NCBI GenBank assembly: GCA_030141605.1
Contig: JAQGDQ010000609.1
Span: 68,632 to 129,122, forward strand
Reading direction: 5' to 3'
Origin: Tubiluchus corallicola
Lineage: Eukaryota; Priapulida; Priapulimorpha; Priapulimorphida; Tubiluchidae
Length of the DNA stretch: 60,491 nt
Shown here in pieces: positions 50,085-60,491 of this stretch. Below the pieces are notes generated by a model. That model was not told where the DNA came from and did not search any database. It saw only the letters and a program-made list of their open reading frames with translations. A program made the position numbers and the translations under genes. Every line of letters starts with the position of its first letter. Within the stretch, counting starts at the first letter, position 1.

Positions 50085-52533
50085 GCAAAATCGTCGCACA
50101 GTGTGCTTTCATTGTAAAAGTGTCAATTCACATGTATCAGCAATTTGTCCTCGCAAATATAGTGAGTCTGGTGCGACAAATGTGTATCGTGCAGCTCTTA
50201 CTACAGGTTGTACTTCCGATCCTGCTACAAGTCAAGTACAGGGTCACGTGTCAGCATGTCACATGTCAGCACTAGGTGACTCAGATATTTTACAAACCGC
50301 GATGGTGTCAGTTAAATCTAATGTTTTTGCAAAAACACAAATTGAAGCACGTGTTCTTTTAGATTCAGGCAGCAATCATTCATACATAACCACAGAGCTA
50401 GCCCATGAGCTCAATTTGCATATTCAGCCCCTACAAGACGCTGAAGTTTTCGTGTTTGGGGCAAAACAGCCAGTGACGATTCATCAAGGGCTTGCGAAGA
50501 TCACAATGTACCTGAAAGCTGAGCCTCGTTTCAAAACTATTCAGTGCAGAGTGGTGCAACACTTAGCAGCACCAGTCAAAATGATGAATATTACTGATCA
50601 GCCAGGCAGTTGGTTTTATAATTTCAAAGCTAAACATGGTCAAGATTGTTTGGCTGGCCCAACTCTTGTTTTTGATGGAGGTCCTTTATCTATTCAAATG
50701 TTACTTGGTTCTAGTGTATTTTGGAAGGTAGTTAAACCACGTCGTTATCGATTGCCGAAATCAGACCTTGAATTTGTTGAGTCTAGTTTTGGGTTTTTAC
50801 TTACTGGCACTCAAGAATTGAGTAATTCCAGTTTAAGTGATAGGCCAATTATAAGCATGTCATTCAAGCGTATACTAAAAGAGTTAAAACAACCAGAGCC
50901 TGACAATTCAAACACTGATACTGGCAGTCGACAATGTACATGGGAACATGAGTATTATACGTCCAATGTTGATCAATGTTCTAGCTGTTACAATGCAGAG
51001 TACAATGTCAGTGGTAGGTATGAGAATTTATTAGATTTTAGTGATGCCCAAGTAGTTCAGTCAAACTGCACAGCAACAAACTCGTTTCTAAATAATATTA
51101 AGTGTAGCCAAATTATAGCACCTCAGTGTACTGCAAACACAACAACTTTGCAGACTGATGTTAGTTTAGTATCAATTCCTCGGACAGACTTGGATAATTT
51201 TTGCAAGGATACATGTTATGAACAGTATAATGTTGCTAATGTTTTTGCTAATTCAGAATGTCAACTAGGCCTATCTAGTACTCTGTGTAGTGAGCCTAGA
51301 ATTCTAGCTTATGATGTTGATAATTATGCGGAAAGCAGAGATAAATCTTGCGTGAATGTGTTGCCTATTTCGCAGCAAGCTGCTTCTGAAAATTTAACTG
51401 AGCCAGCTGCTGGCAAGCTGCCAAATCAAAAGTTACAAAACGTCTTTACTGGCGCGATTGTTTCTGAAGCATCTACAGCAGACAATGAATTTGCGCTTCA
51501 CGATTTCGCGACTGCAAACAATTTTGCAGAGCAAAGGGGAGAACGGTCAGGTTTTAGTAGTGATTACACAGCTTTAACACACAATAGTTTAATAGCGCAA
51601 TCGCAAGCTAGTTTGGAAACAAACGTTAATCCGATAGTCATGTCAAGCATAACTAATGTTAGTTATCATTTACACTGGGTAGCAAATACATGTGCATCGG
51701 GGGAGCAAGTTGAAGGCATTTCGTCCAATAAGCCCACTTTGCAAGTTTACAATACAGACAAGTCAATGAACAATACACAAAATTGTACACGTGAACTCTC
51801 TAAATTCTGGGATTTAGATTCGTTGGGAATTACCGATTCTCCCAGTAATTTAACAAAGGCAGAAGAAGAGGCGATTGTAGAAGGCCATTTTAATAGAACT
51901 GCTTACATTTTGAACGGTCAGTTCAGAGTTTCTTGGCCAGTTCGTGATAGAGATAAGTTAGCCAAGCTCCCTACGAATCTTGATTTGTGCAGAGCACGCT
52001 TACAAAATGTTGTATTTAGACTTAAGCAAAATCCAACACTTTTACAAGCATACAACAAAATCTTTCAACAGCAGTTACAGGATGCTATAATAGAAAAGTG
52101 TGACGGAAATTTTCCAGCAGGAAAGCCATTAACTTACTTTCCTCACACCTTTGTCTTAAAAGATAGCCAGACTTCACCATTACGTATAGTTTTTGATGCG
52201 AGTTGTAAGAAGAAAAAGTCGGTGTTATCACTAAATGATTGTTTGTATACTGGCGCAAATCATCTTCAAGTTTTAGCAGGTCTTTTGATTAGATTTATGA
52301 TACACAAGTATATCTTGATGGGTGATTTATCTAAGGCGTTCTTACAAATCGAGCTTGACTACCCCTCCCGTGATTTGGTTCGTTTTCTTTGGGTGAAAGA
52401 TATTACAAAGCCAATTTGCGATGACAACATACAGCATTTTCGTTACAAAAGAGTTAATTTTGGGGTAGTGTCTTCACCCTATTTGCTAACGGCTACACTT
52501 AGGAAGCATCTTACTGAATCTAACAACGAGTAA
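49957..52533 (+). pseudogene. BEL/Pao pol: knuckles, protease and first part of reverse transcriptase
   Basis: 858 codons in one frame. It opens with further CCHC-type knuckles (CFLCLRLSHQAKFC, CFHCKSVNSHVSAIC). Next is an aspartic protease with LLDSGSNHSYI, then a long unusually Asn/Ser/Cys-rich spacer. The fingers and palm of the reverse transcriptase follow (PLRIVFDASCKKK, MGDLSKAFLQIEL). It ends at an in-frame TAA just before the YVDN motif. Confidence 0.9.
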
Positions 52534-53253
52534 AGTGGGCGCATACTTAGCAACATGTATGTAGACAATCTTTTGGCGACGGTAGAAGATGAAGCTGATG
52601 CAATACACTTATATCAAGCAGCAAAGGAAGTATTTTCTGAGATTTCCATGAACATGAATCAGTGGTTTTCTAACATTAAAGGGCTAGACCAGCAATTTTA
52701 TTCAGATGATCGAGCAGAAGTCAAACCAACGCAGAAGGTTTTAGGTTTAATTTGGCACTCCCAAACTGACGAAGTCAGTTATTCTTGTTCAGCTCCAAGT
52801 GATTTACATGCGGTCAACACAAAAAGAGAAGCACTGAAAAATGTATCAGCCGTTTTTGAACTTCTTGGATGGATTAGTCCTTTATTAGTCGAAGCAAAGA
52901 GATTCATAGCCACATTATGGAAAGAACATGTTGATTGGGACACTGTGTTCACCCAAAAGCAGCAAGTTCAGTGGGAAAATGTTGCAAACACCTTATCGTC
53001 AATTTACAGTCTGAGGATTCCCAGATACACAGAAACAGGTGATTTTAGCAAAGTAGATATTGTGTCATTCAGTGACAGTTCTTCATGGTGTTATGGTGCA
53101 GTATCTTACTTGAGATTAGTTCAGCCTGGTGAATCAGGCTTTGTAAAGCTGATTTGTGCGAAGACTAGGTTTGCACCCCCATGCCAAATTTATATTCGAA
53201 GACTGGAGTTTCTTGATATACTACTAGCAGTTCGTTGTATAAGTTTTTATTGA
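52534..53253 (+). pseudogene. BEL/Pao reverse transcriptase end and RNase H start
   Basis: Same frame as the preceding part, separated only by one TAA at 52531. It contains NMYVDNLLATVEDEADA, the RT catalytic box with the second aspartate as asparagine. I recall YVDN as a variant in some BEL lineages, so it need not be a mutation. RNase H begins at SFSDSSSWCYGAVSY and is then broken by a frameshift near 53235. Confidence 0.85.
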
Positions 53254-54766
53254 CACATCTTCAATTACATATCAACGAAGTGCACATCTTTAGTGATAGT
53301 AAATGCGCATTATTTTGGGTGCTTAAATGGACGCTCCTTGAAAATGTTTATGAGGAACAGAGTGGAAGAGATCAGGTCTCTTCAGAACGCTACATTTCAC
53401 TTTGTGTCAACAGAATAAAACCCAGCAGACTTGGCTTCTCGTGGTGTAAAGGACTCCGAGACCTTAATGAATAGCATATGGTTCAACCCTCCAGCATGGT
53501 TGAAAGAACCCCAAGAATACTGGCCACAATCGGATATACCAGTTACTTCTGTCGAGGATCAGCAACAGATAGATTCCGAAATGGGAGAATGCGAAGTGCC
53601 AGTTTTCTTGACAATTAGTGAGCAACCCAATGAGTCACTAGTTGATTTAACGAGGTACTCGAGTTTTGAGAAGGTAGTACGAGTAACGGCCTATGTTATG
53701 AGAGCTTTAGGTAGATGGAAACACACTGAGAATGATGTTCAAACAGGCCTTATGGCATCTGAGCAAGTAAAAGCAGACATAATTCTAATTAAGCAAGTCC
53801 AACGTCAACACTTCAGCAAAGAGATCAGAGACTTACAGTCTAATAAAAAGAACTGCTTAGTACAGCAACTAAGTCTGTATTTGGATTCTGAAAACCTGTT
53901 GAGATGTAAAGGCAGGATTCAACATTCGGATTTTACATATGCTAGCACAAATCCAGCTCTCTTGTCACGAAAAGATCATGCCACTCGACTAATTATTCAG
54001 AGAGTACATGAGCAACAGCTCCATAGTGGAGTATCACAGACATTAGCACAGCTGAGATGTGCATACTGGGTACTCAAAGGTCGTGCAGCAGTACAAGAAG
54101 TAATTCAAGGATGTTTAATCTGTAGACGTGCAAGTGGTCCACCATACTAAGCACCACCCATGCCTGGACTACCACCAGCAAGAGTCAACAGAAACTTGGT
54201 ATTTAGTCAAATTGGATTAGATATGTAGGTCCGTTTTGGATAAAAAACTTCACTTCATTGTCAGAAAAACATGAAGTCAAAAAGGTTTGGGCTTGCGTGT
54301 TTACGTGTATGAGCACCAGAGCCGTACACTTAGAGCTTACAGAAGACCTTAGTACCGAGGAGTTTTTGTCATGTTTTCGCAGATTTGCAGCAAGAAGAGC
54401 GACAATGCAGCACAAGTCAAACTAACAAAAACTGTCCTGGATAGAGCGTGGTCTCAAACTCCCCAAAGCCCTGCTGTTTTAGATTATGCAGCTCAGCATC
54501 GTATCAGTTGGGAGAACATTGTAGAGCTAGCTCCCTGGTTTGGAGGTTTCTATGAAAGGATGGTTGCTATGATAAAGTCGGCTCTGAAAAAATCAACAGG
54601 TCGACGTCTTCTGACTCGAACTCAGTTTGTAACGCTGCTGTGTGAAATCGAAGGCGTGATCAATTCTCGACCTCTCTGTTACGTAGATCAGGATATCAAT
54701 TCAATACGCGTCATAACCCCAGCTGATTTCATATCACTGAAAGGTGACCTTGGCACTTTATATTGA
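53235..54766 (+). pseudogene. BEL/Pao RNase H end and integrase, frame-broken
   Basis: The HIFSDSKCALFWVLKW box of RNase H (from 53235) is in one frame. The SRGVKDSETL linker and the HHCC zinc domain (HEQQLHSGVSQ, CLICRRASG) are in another (53431-54150). The integrase core is only partly readable between 54150 and 54370 with stops. A small deletion has removed residues just before the SDNAA motif near 54400. The core end with its glutamate (FGGFYERMV) and INSRPL is at 54371-54766. Confidence 0.82.
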
Positions 54767-54805
54767 AAAAAAGATGACGAGTACAAGCCGAATCAGCCAG
54801 ACTCT

Positions 54806-55297
54806 GTGGACAAGGTTTTGCAATGCTGGAAAAGAGGACAGATCATCCTGAATAAGTTTTGGGACATCTGGAGGAAGGAGTATGTGTTGTCATTGAGGGA
54901 GCGTTATAACAAATCAATCAAGCAATCAAGGTCAGCTCTAAATTCAATGCCTAAAATAGGTGACGTAGTTCTGGTTCAGGATGATCTTCCAAGGAGTCAA
55001 TGGAGAGTTGGCAGGATACTTTCTCTAAAACATAGCCATGATGAGATGTGCAGATCAGTTTCTGTGAGGCTACCTTCAGGCAATATCATCAATCGTTCTA
55101 TTACCCAGCTTTACCCCCTTGAACTTCCTGCAACACAGACAAGTGTTACAGATGCCAAGCAGTACAAAACAGATAACACTACACGGCACAAAGAAATTAA
55201 CACACCACAAATAGTTATAGAGCCCACTAATAAGCGATCAAAAAGAAAGCCAGCCGGAAAGCTGGTGACAAAATTCGAGGGTGGGTTGAGAACCTAA
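54806..55297 (+). pseudogene. BEL/Pao C-terminal DUF5641-like domain
   Basis: WKRGQIILNKFWDIWRKEY, then KIGDVVLVQDDLPRSQWRVGR and a conserved ITQLYPLE end. This is the domain that closes BEL/Pao pol. It is separated from the integrase by a stop near 54766. Confidence 0.88.
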
Positions 55298-55338
55298 ATT
55301 CGTAGGTAGAATGTTCATGGCATCTTCCCTCGGGGGAG

Positions 55339-55644
55339 TGTGCTGACGCAATCAGAATGATCACGTGACCGGGGATTGTTCGGCGCGCACGAGTCTGCAG
55401 GAGACGAGTGCGAAAAGGCGGACATGCTTGTTTAGATTACTAGTGTTATAAAGAGTTTTGTTAAGAGTCTTTGCTTGTGAAATTGTCATAGAACTTTTTG
55501 TTTCACACCGCAAGTTGTATAATACAGAAGATATCAATATACAAATTTTTGTGGCAAGTTTGACTGTTTTACGATTTTCGATATACAAGTAAATTATAGA
55601 TAATTAGCTCTAAAACTTGGGCGAAGTGACAGGGCAACGCCACA
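55339..55644 (+). repeat. 3' LTR of the BEL/Pao element
   Basis: 306 bp beginning TGTGCTGACGCAATCAGAAT and ending GGCAACGCCACA, with TG...CA termini. A purine-rich tract precedes it directly. A CAA array follows it without a gap. Confidence 0.9.
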
Positions 55645-55646
55645 GC

Positions 55647-55688
<42 letters not shown>

Positions 55689-55768
55689 AACAACAACAAC
55701 AACAACAACAGCAACAACAACAACAACAGCAGCAGCAGCAGCAGCAACAACAACAACAATAATAATAA
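55645..55768. repeat. (CAA)n/(CAG)n array next to the LTR
   Basis: CAA triplets with a short CAG run, then AATAATAAT. The same composite, complemented, is at 59935-60075. Confidence 0.95.
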
Positions 55769-55894
55769 AGTAATCAATGTTTTGCGTGATGCTAATTGGT
55801 AAGTGCAACAAAGCAAGGAGATTTACGCAAAATAATTTCACCTTTATACAATAAATTTCCATTTTAATTTTTAACCCAATTTTTGGCGCCCGCT

Positions 55895-56721
55895 TTGCTG
55901 CGAAGTGTACCAACAAACTGTGCAAGCTTCAAACAGTATTGTTTATTTTCTAGATTAGGTCAAAACAATCTACTCTATAAAATATTGGAAGGAAACATAC
56001 TATTTTTTCAGAATGTCTTACGTAAAACAATTATTACTACACAAGCACAATTTCATGTTCGCGCCACTAGTTCTTCACTGTTACATGCATTTCGCCATTC
56101 GCTAGTTAGACGGGTACCTGCGTTTGGGAAACGCATTGCACAAAAAACAAGTTGCTGTACCTTTTAGTTCAGATGTGTTAGCATGTGACGAACTGCACAC
56201 GTTCGACAGCTCATGCCTGAGCATGGCAGTAAATTTGATATTTGAATTTTTATCTTAAAACGTGCCTAGTTTTAGTACAACACACTGAATATTTTACAGT
56301 AGCACTGCACTTCAATTTTCACTTTCACAAACGCGTGCAACACGCTCGTGAAATATTTTTGCTGTTGAAAATTATGTTAGTTTGTGATGTCATCAATAAT
56401 TTTGATCGCCAACCGTTAAGTAAGTTTTTAATCTATCATTTAATTGTCAGAAACGCTGTTGCAGTATTGTGTTAAAATGTATACTTTTTATTGGATTTGA
56501 AAATGGTATATGAAAAATCGTCCTGTCTTCCTTTAATATATCAGCAAATTGTCACCATTAAAAGAAAGCACATGCCTGCACCTTTCGTACAAATTCTTGC
56601 TTAAAACAGCATAAAACAGGACACACCTCGAAAGCCCCTGGGGGTGTAGCTCTTCTTTCCATAGTTCAAAACCCCAGCTGACCAGTTGACACCCAGGCTA
56701 AATATTTAGCAATGGTCTTCT
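55895..56721 (+). repeat. Repeat R, copy 3 with extension
   Basis: Core 55895-56530, then an extension to 56721 shared only with the right inverted-repeat arm. It has no convincing protein frame; short frames through it are AT-rich and match nothing I know. Confidence 0.88.
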
Positions 56722-56819
56722 CTGTAAACAACTAACAAACGGGTTCGTGTCGTGTATTATTGTTAAACCCGGCAGGGATAGGATAGACAACGTACTTGGT
56801 AACTTGGTAACAGATACTT

Positions 56820-57401
56820 ATTATTTTAGTTTAAACATAATTTATTATAGGATTGGATCAGTCAGTTTGAACAACATGATTTAGGATCCTCACCACAACA
56901 GACTTTATACACTATTTACAAAAACATTTACAGTAAGAATAGACTATAAGTACATAAGCTGACAAGTTTTACTACGAGATTACAATAGACATTAGTAGAA
57001 AATGACGGTTAGAAAATATTAATGTACGAATATTTAAGACTGATGCATTTCATATCAGATAGAATCTACTGGAAGCGTTTAGTACGTAATATAAAGTCAT
57101 GTATGCATTGGAATATTTTACAGTTAGAAACATAGTTAAATTCATCTTTTCCGAATAATAACAACTTCAACAGATCATTAGTTCCTAAGGCAGGTATATT
57201 AAGGTTTTCCGGCAGAAGTATTGCATTTAATTTATCAAACATAACAACCCTAGTTTGTTGATACAATGGGCAGTGCAACAAAAAGTGTTCAACAGACTCA
57301 AATCGAAATCCACAGTTACAATTCAGCAATACTGTATGACCGTTATTATCTTTACAACCTTCAGAGAAAAGGTCGTAGTTTAGCTGAGAAAATCTGATCA
57401 C
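56820..57401 (-). pseudogene. LINE 3' end: zinc knuckle, C-terminus and 3' UTR
   Basis: The minus strand codes for CNCGFRFESVEHFLLHCPLY, the CCHC knuckle of non-LTR ORF2 proteins, followed by ~65 residues to a stop at 57066. A ~245-bp 3' UTR follows. The UTR and last codons are repeated at 2400-2772. Confidence 0.8.
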
Positions 57402-57672
57402 CCGAAGATACTTTTATATTGAAGTTCAGAAATTGCCAATTTTTTTTACTTTTGAGCCAATTTTATCTGCATGACGGGAAAGTTAATTTTGCGCCACCTA
57501 CGCGAGGTCAAAGTTACAAAACTCACACTGCTGTGCTTACCGTTTTATTTTTCAGGAGAAAAAGTCATTTTATTAACCATTCTGACAGTTTTGCTTTTCT
57601 TGACATGACAGCTCGATAAAAGATTTGCTTTTAAACGATAATAAAACACAATTATGCCATTAAGCCTGAGAG

Positions 57673-57891
57673 TAAAGCTACGACTCCGTGCGCGAGTAAT
57701 GCGTGATCCGTAGTGCGTTATGCGTGATGCGTATTCAGGCAATAGCCTTCACGTTAGAGTGAGTGCACCACGCATTACGGATTACGCATCACGTACACAT
57801 AGAAACACTTGGACTTGCTTAATTACAAACTGTTGTGTACGCATTACGCACCATGGATCACGCATTACGCGCACACGAAGTCGTACCTTTA
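57673..57891. mobile_element. 219-bp MITE with ~50-bp terminal inverted repeats
   Basis: The left end TAAAGCTACGACTCCGTGCG and the complemented right end TAAAGGTACGACTTCGTGTG match. They continue inward as GTAATGCGTGATCC and GTGCGT(T/A)ATGCGT. TA at both edges would suit a Tc1/mariner-type insertion. No coding capacity. Confidence 0.78.
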
Positions 57892-57984
57892 AAAGTTAAT
57901 TTACAAGTTTGAAACAAAATTCCGTCAATTATTTGCCCGTTTAGTAAGCAGTAATTATTTAGCATGAGAACTCAAAAATTAGTT

Positions 57985-59027
57985 AGGCTGTCTGTTGAGA
58001 ACTAAAAAGTTAGTGGGGCTGTCTGTTGAGAACTCAAAAATTAGTTAGGCTGTTTGTTGAGAACTCAAAAATTAGTTAGGCTGTCTGTTGAGAAATCAAA
58101 AATTAGTTAGGCTGTCTGTTAAGAGAACTCAAAAATTAGTTAGGCTATCTGTTAAGAGAACTCAAAAATTAGTTAGGCTGTCTGTTGAGAACTAAAAAAT
58201 TAGTTAGGCTGTCTGTTGAGAACTAAAAAATTGGTTAGGTTGTCCGTTGAGAACTAAAAAATTAGTTAGGTTGTCCGTTGAGAACTAAAAAATTAGTTAG
58301 GTTGTCTGTTGATAACTAAAAAATTAGTTAGGCTGTCTGTTGAGAACTAAAAAATCAGTGGGGCTTTCTGTTGAGAACTAAAAAATTAGTTAGGTTGTCT
58401 GTTGAGAACTAAAAAATTAGTTAGGCTGTCTGTTGAGAACTAAAAAATTAGTTAGGCTGTCTGTTGAGAACTAAAAATTAGTTAGGCTGTCTGTTGAGAA
58501 CTGAAAAATTAGTTAGGCTGTCTGTTGAGAACTAAAAAATTAGTGGGGCTTTCTGTTGAGAACTCAAAAATTAGTTAGGCTGTCTGTAGAGAACTGAAAA
58601 ATTAGTTAGGTTGTCTGTTGAGAACTAAAAAGTTAGTGGGGCTGTCTGTTGAGAACTAAAAAATTAGTTAGACTGCCTGTTCAGAACTAAAAAATTAGTG
58701 GGGCTGTCTGTTGAGAACTAAAAGATTAGTTAGGCTGTCTGTTGAGAACTAAAAAATTAGCTAGGTTGTCTGTTGAGAACTAAAAAATTAGTTAGGCTGT
58801 CTGTTGAGAACTAAAAAGTTAGTGGGGCTGTCTGTTGAGAACTAAAAAATTAGGTAGACTGCCTGTTGAGAACTAACAAATTAGTGGGGCTGTCTGTTGA
58901 GAACTAAAAATGAGTTAGGCTGTCTGTTGAGAACTAAAAAATGAGTTAGGCTGTCTGTTGAGAACTAAAAAATTTGTTAGGCTGTCTGTTGAGAACTAAA
59001 AAATTATTTAGGCTGTCTGTTGAGAAG
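57985..59027. repeat. 31-bp minisatellite (~33 units)
   Basis: Units like GTTAGGCTGTCTGTTGAGAA plus CTAAAAAATTA, with TTAGT/GTGGG variants and occasional 2-bp changes. It fills the spacer of the large inverted repeat up to the right arm. Confidence 0.95.
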
Positions 59028-59815
59028 ACCATTGCTAAATATTTAGCCTGGTGTCAACTTACTGGTCAGCTGGGGTTTAACCATGGAAAGAAGAGCTACA
59101 CCCCCAGGGCTTTCGAGTGTCCTCCGGTTTTATGCTGCTTCAAGCAAGAATTTGTACGAAAGGTGCAGGCATGTGCTTTGATGGTGACAATTTGCTGATA
59201 TATTGGGGCGGAAGACAGGATGATTTTTGATATACTACCCCATTTTCAAGTTCGGTAAAAAGTTGACATTTTAACACAATTAATACTGCAAAAGCGTTTC
59301 TAGTAATTAAATAATAGTTTAAAAACTTAATTAATGGCGAGCGAGTCCAACTGTTGATGACATCACAAACTAACATAATTTTCAACGGCAAAAACATTCC
59401 ACGAGCATGCTGCACGTGTTTGCGAAAGCGAAAATTGAACTACAGTGCTACTGTAAGATATTCAGTGTGTTGTACTAAAACTAGACAAGTTTTAAGAAAA
59501 AAATTCAAATTTTAGATTTACCTCTGTGCTCACGCATGAGTTGTTGAACGTGTGTAGTTCGTCACAAACTGAGAGGTACAGCACCTGTTTTTTACGCAAT
59601 GCGTTTCGAAATGCAGGCCCGTCTAACTAGCGAATGGCGAAATGCATGTAACAGCGAAGAACTAATAATTCTTTCACGTAAATCATTTTTGAAAAAATAG
59701 TAAGTTTCCTTTCAATATTTTAAAGAGTAGATTGTTTTGACCGCATCTAGAAAAATAAACAATACTGTTTGAAGCTGCACAGTTTGTTGGTACACTTCTG
59801 CAAGTGTGCTGGCGC
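59023..59815 (-). repeat. Repeat R, copy 4 with extension
   Basis: Inverted copy of 55895-56721, part of the right arm. Confidence 0.88.
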
Positions 59816-59934
59816 CAAAAAATTGGGTTAAAAATTAAAATGGAAATTTATTGTATAAAGGTGAAATTGCTTTATAACTTCCGTTTTGTTGAAAATTTAC
59901 CAATTAGCATCACGCAAAACATTGATTACTTTAT

Positions 59935-59967
59935 TATTATTGTTGTTGTTGCTGCTGCTGCTGCTGC

Positions 59968-59998
<31 letters not shown>

Positions 59999-60000
59999 AG

Positions 60001-60073
<73 letters not shown>

Positions 60074-60075
60074 GC
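59935..60075. repeat. (TTG)n/(CTG)n array next to the inverted LTR
   Basis: Mirror of the array at 55645-55768, somewhat longer. Confidence 0.95.
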
Positions 60076-60341
60076 TGTGGCGTTGCCCTGTCACTTCGCC
60101 CAAGTTTTAGAGCTAATTATCTATAATTTACTTGTATAATCAAAAATCGTAAAGCAGTAAAAACTTGTCACAAAAATTTGTTTATTGATATCTTCTGTAT
60201 TTCACAAACAAAGACGCTAACGAAACTTTTATAACGCTAGTAATCTAAACAACATGTCCGCTCTTTTTACACTTGTCTTCTGCAGACTCGTGCGCGCCGA
60301 ACAATCCCCGGTCACGTGATCATTCTGATTGCGTCAGCACA
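60076..60341 (-). repeat. Second copy of the same LTR, inverted
   Basis: Reverse-complement match to 55339-55644, ~40 bp shorter through an internal deletion. It is attached to ~130 bp of the same BEL/Pao 3' coding end (60342-60472). Confidence 0.88.
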
Positions 60342-60472
60342 CTCCCCCGAGGGAAGATGCCGTGAACAGCCTACCTACAAATTTGGGTTTCAACCCACCT
60401 CGAATTTTGTCACCAGCTTTCCGGCTGGCTTTCTTTTTGATCGCTTTATTAGTGGCTCTATAACTATTTAGG
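60342..60472 (-). pseudogene. Fragment of BEL/Pao pol 3' end, inverted copy
   Basis: Matches about 55206-55338 in reverse complement, that is the KPAGKLVTKFEGG end, the purine tract and intervening bases. Homology stops abruptly near 60472; the last ~19 bp of the window are unrelated. Confidence 0.82.
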
Positions 60473-60491
60473 CGGCACTTTAAATTATGGC

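Larger units (their letters stand above)
48563..55644 (+). mobile_element. Defective BEL/Pao LTR retrotransposon
   Basis: Truncated 5' LTR (48563-48668), a gag-pol region (48738-55297), a purine-rich tract (CGGGGGAG at 55331-55338) and a full 3' LTR (55339-55644). Domain order is gag with zinc knuckles, aspartic protease, reverse transcriptase, RNase H, integrase and DUF5641-like end, the order of BEL/Pao. At least four in-frame stops, several frameshifts and an integrase-core deletion make it inactive. Copies of repeat R lie just outside both ends. Confidence 0.92.
55206..56721. repeat. Left arm of a ~1.5 kb inverted repeat
   Basis: Contains, in order, the BEL/Pao 3' end, its LTR, a CAA/CAG array, a ~120-bp AT-rich segment and repeat R with an extension. 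The same order appears in reverse complement at 59023-60472. Confidence 0.9.
59023..60472. repeat. Right arm of a ~1.5 kb inverted repeat
   Basis: Reverse complement of 55206-56721 with indels, mostly in the triplet array and LTR. Its inner edge joins directly to the 31-bp minisatellite at GAGAA/GACC. Confidence 0.9.

Noticed and set aside
55883-56167. 94-residue frame in repeat R
   Set aside because: The corresponding frame in copy 2 (48104-48370) starts differently and diverges at its end through a frameshift; no family recognised, so not called a gene.
57985-59027. CRISPR-like array of 31-bp repeats
   Set aside because: No spacers; head-to-tail minisatellite.

Overview
The window is nuclear DNA from an animal, most likely an invertebrate. 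Coding exons are split by GT-AG introns, intergenic spaces are long and AT-rich, and simple repeats, minisatellites and worn-down LINE, LTR and DNA transposons are abundant. A nearly full-length 5S rRNA-like sequence of animal type and a BEL/Pao retrotransposon fit a spiralian such as a mollusc or annelid. That placement is inference; nothing in the window fixes the taxon.

Three host genes can be supported. (1) On + at 10310-12955, one large exon encodes an 881-residue protein with an N-terminal PTB/PID-like domain and a long disordered, arginine/serine/proline-rich tail. (2) On - at 37497-32943, four exons whose phases all agree encode a 522-residue monocarboxylate-transporter-like MFS protein (SLC16 type). 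(3) On - at 47104-42213, three exons whose phases agree encode a GT49 glycosyltransferase resembling B4GAT1/LARGE. A possible first coding exon of a fourth gene lies at 22492-22581 (+), but I could not find its continuation.

Layout: 1-9.4 kb holds microsatellites, a 49-bp and a TTCTTCATGT-type minisatellite, LINE 3' ends and one copy of an unnamed ~0.6 kb repeat (here called R). The PTB gene and its 3' UTR occupy 9.4-14.2 kb. From 14.2 to 32.9 kb there is no confirmed gene, but there are a hAT-like element with 8-bp flanking direct repeats, MITE-like inverted repeats, and minisatellites with units of 47, 19-20, 40 and 5 bp. The transporter fills 32.9-37.5 kb; its introns hold LINE fragments, a 230-bp MITE and triplet arrays. 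The glycosyltransferase fills 42.2-47.1 kb; its introns hold a 5S-derived element and a ~780-bp tandem repeat, and a 45-bp minisatellite abuts its first exon. A defective BEL/Pao element lies at 48.6-55.6 kb. Its 3' end, LTR, a CAA array and R are repeated in inverted orientation at 59.0-60.47 kb, forming a ~1.5 kb-arm inverted repeat around a 2.3 kb spacer.

The genes do not form an evident pathway. The most striking pattern is structural: two unrelated host genes each carry a tandem duplication of the end of the last exon (171-174 bp units that include the stop codon), and the hAT-like element has a similar ~163-bp tandem duplication of its end. I see no clear new enzymatic or defence system. 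The best candidates for something undescribed are these duplications, repeat R, the 5S-derived element and the large inverted repeat.
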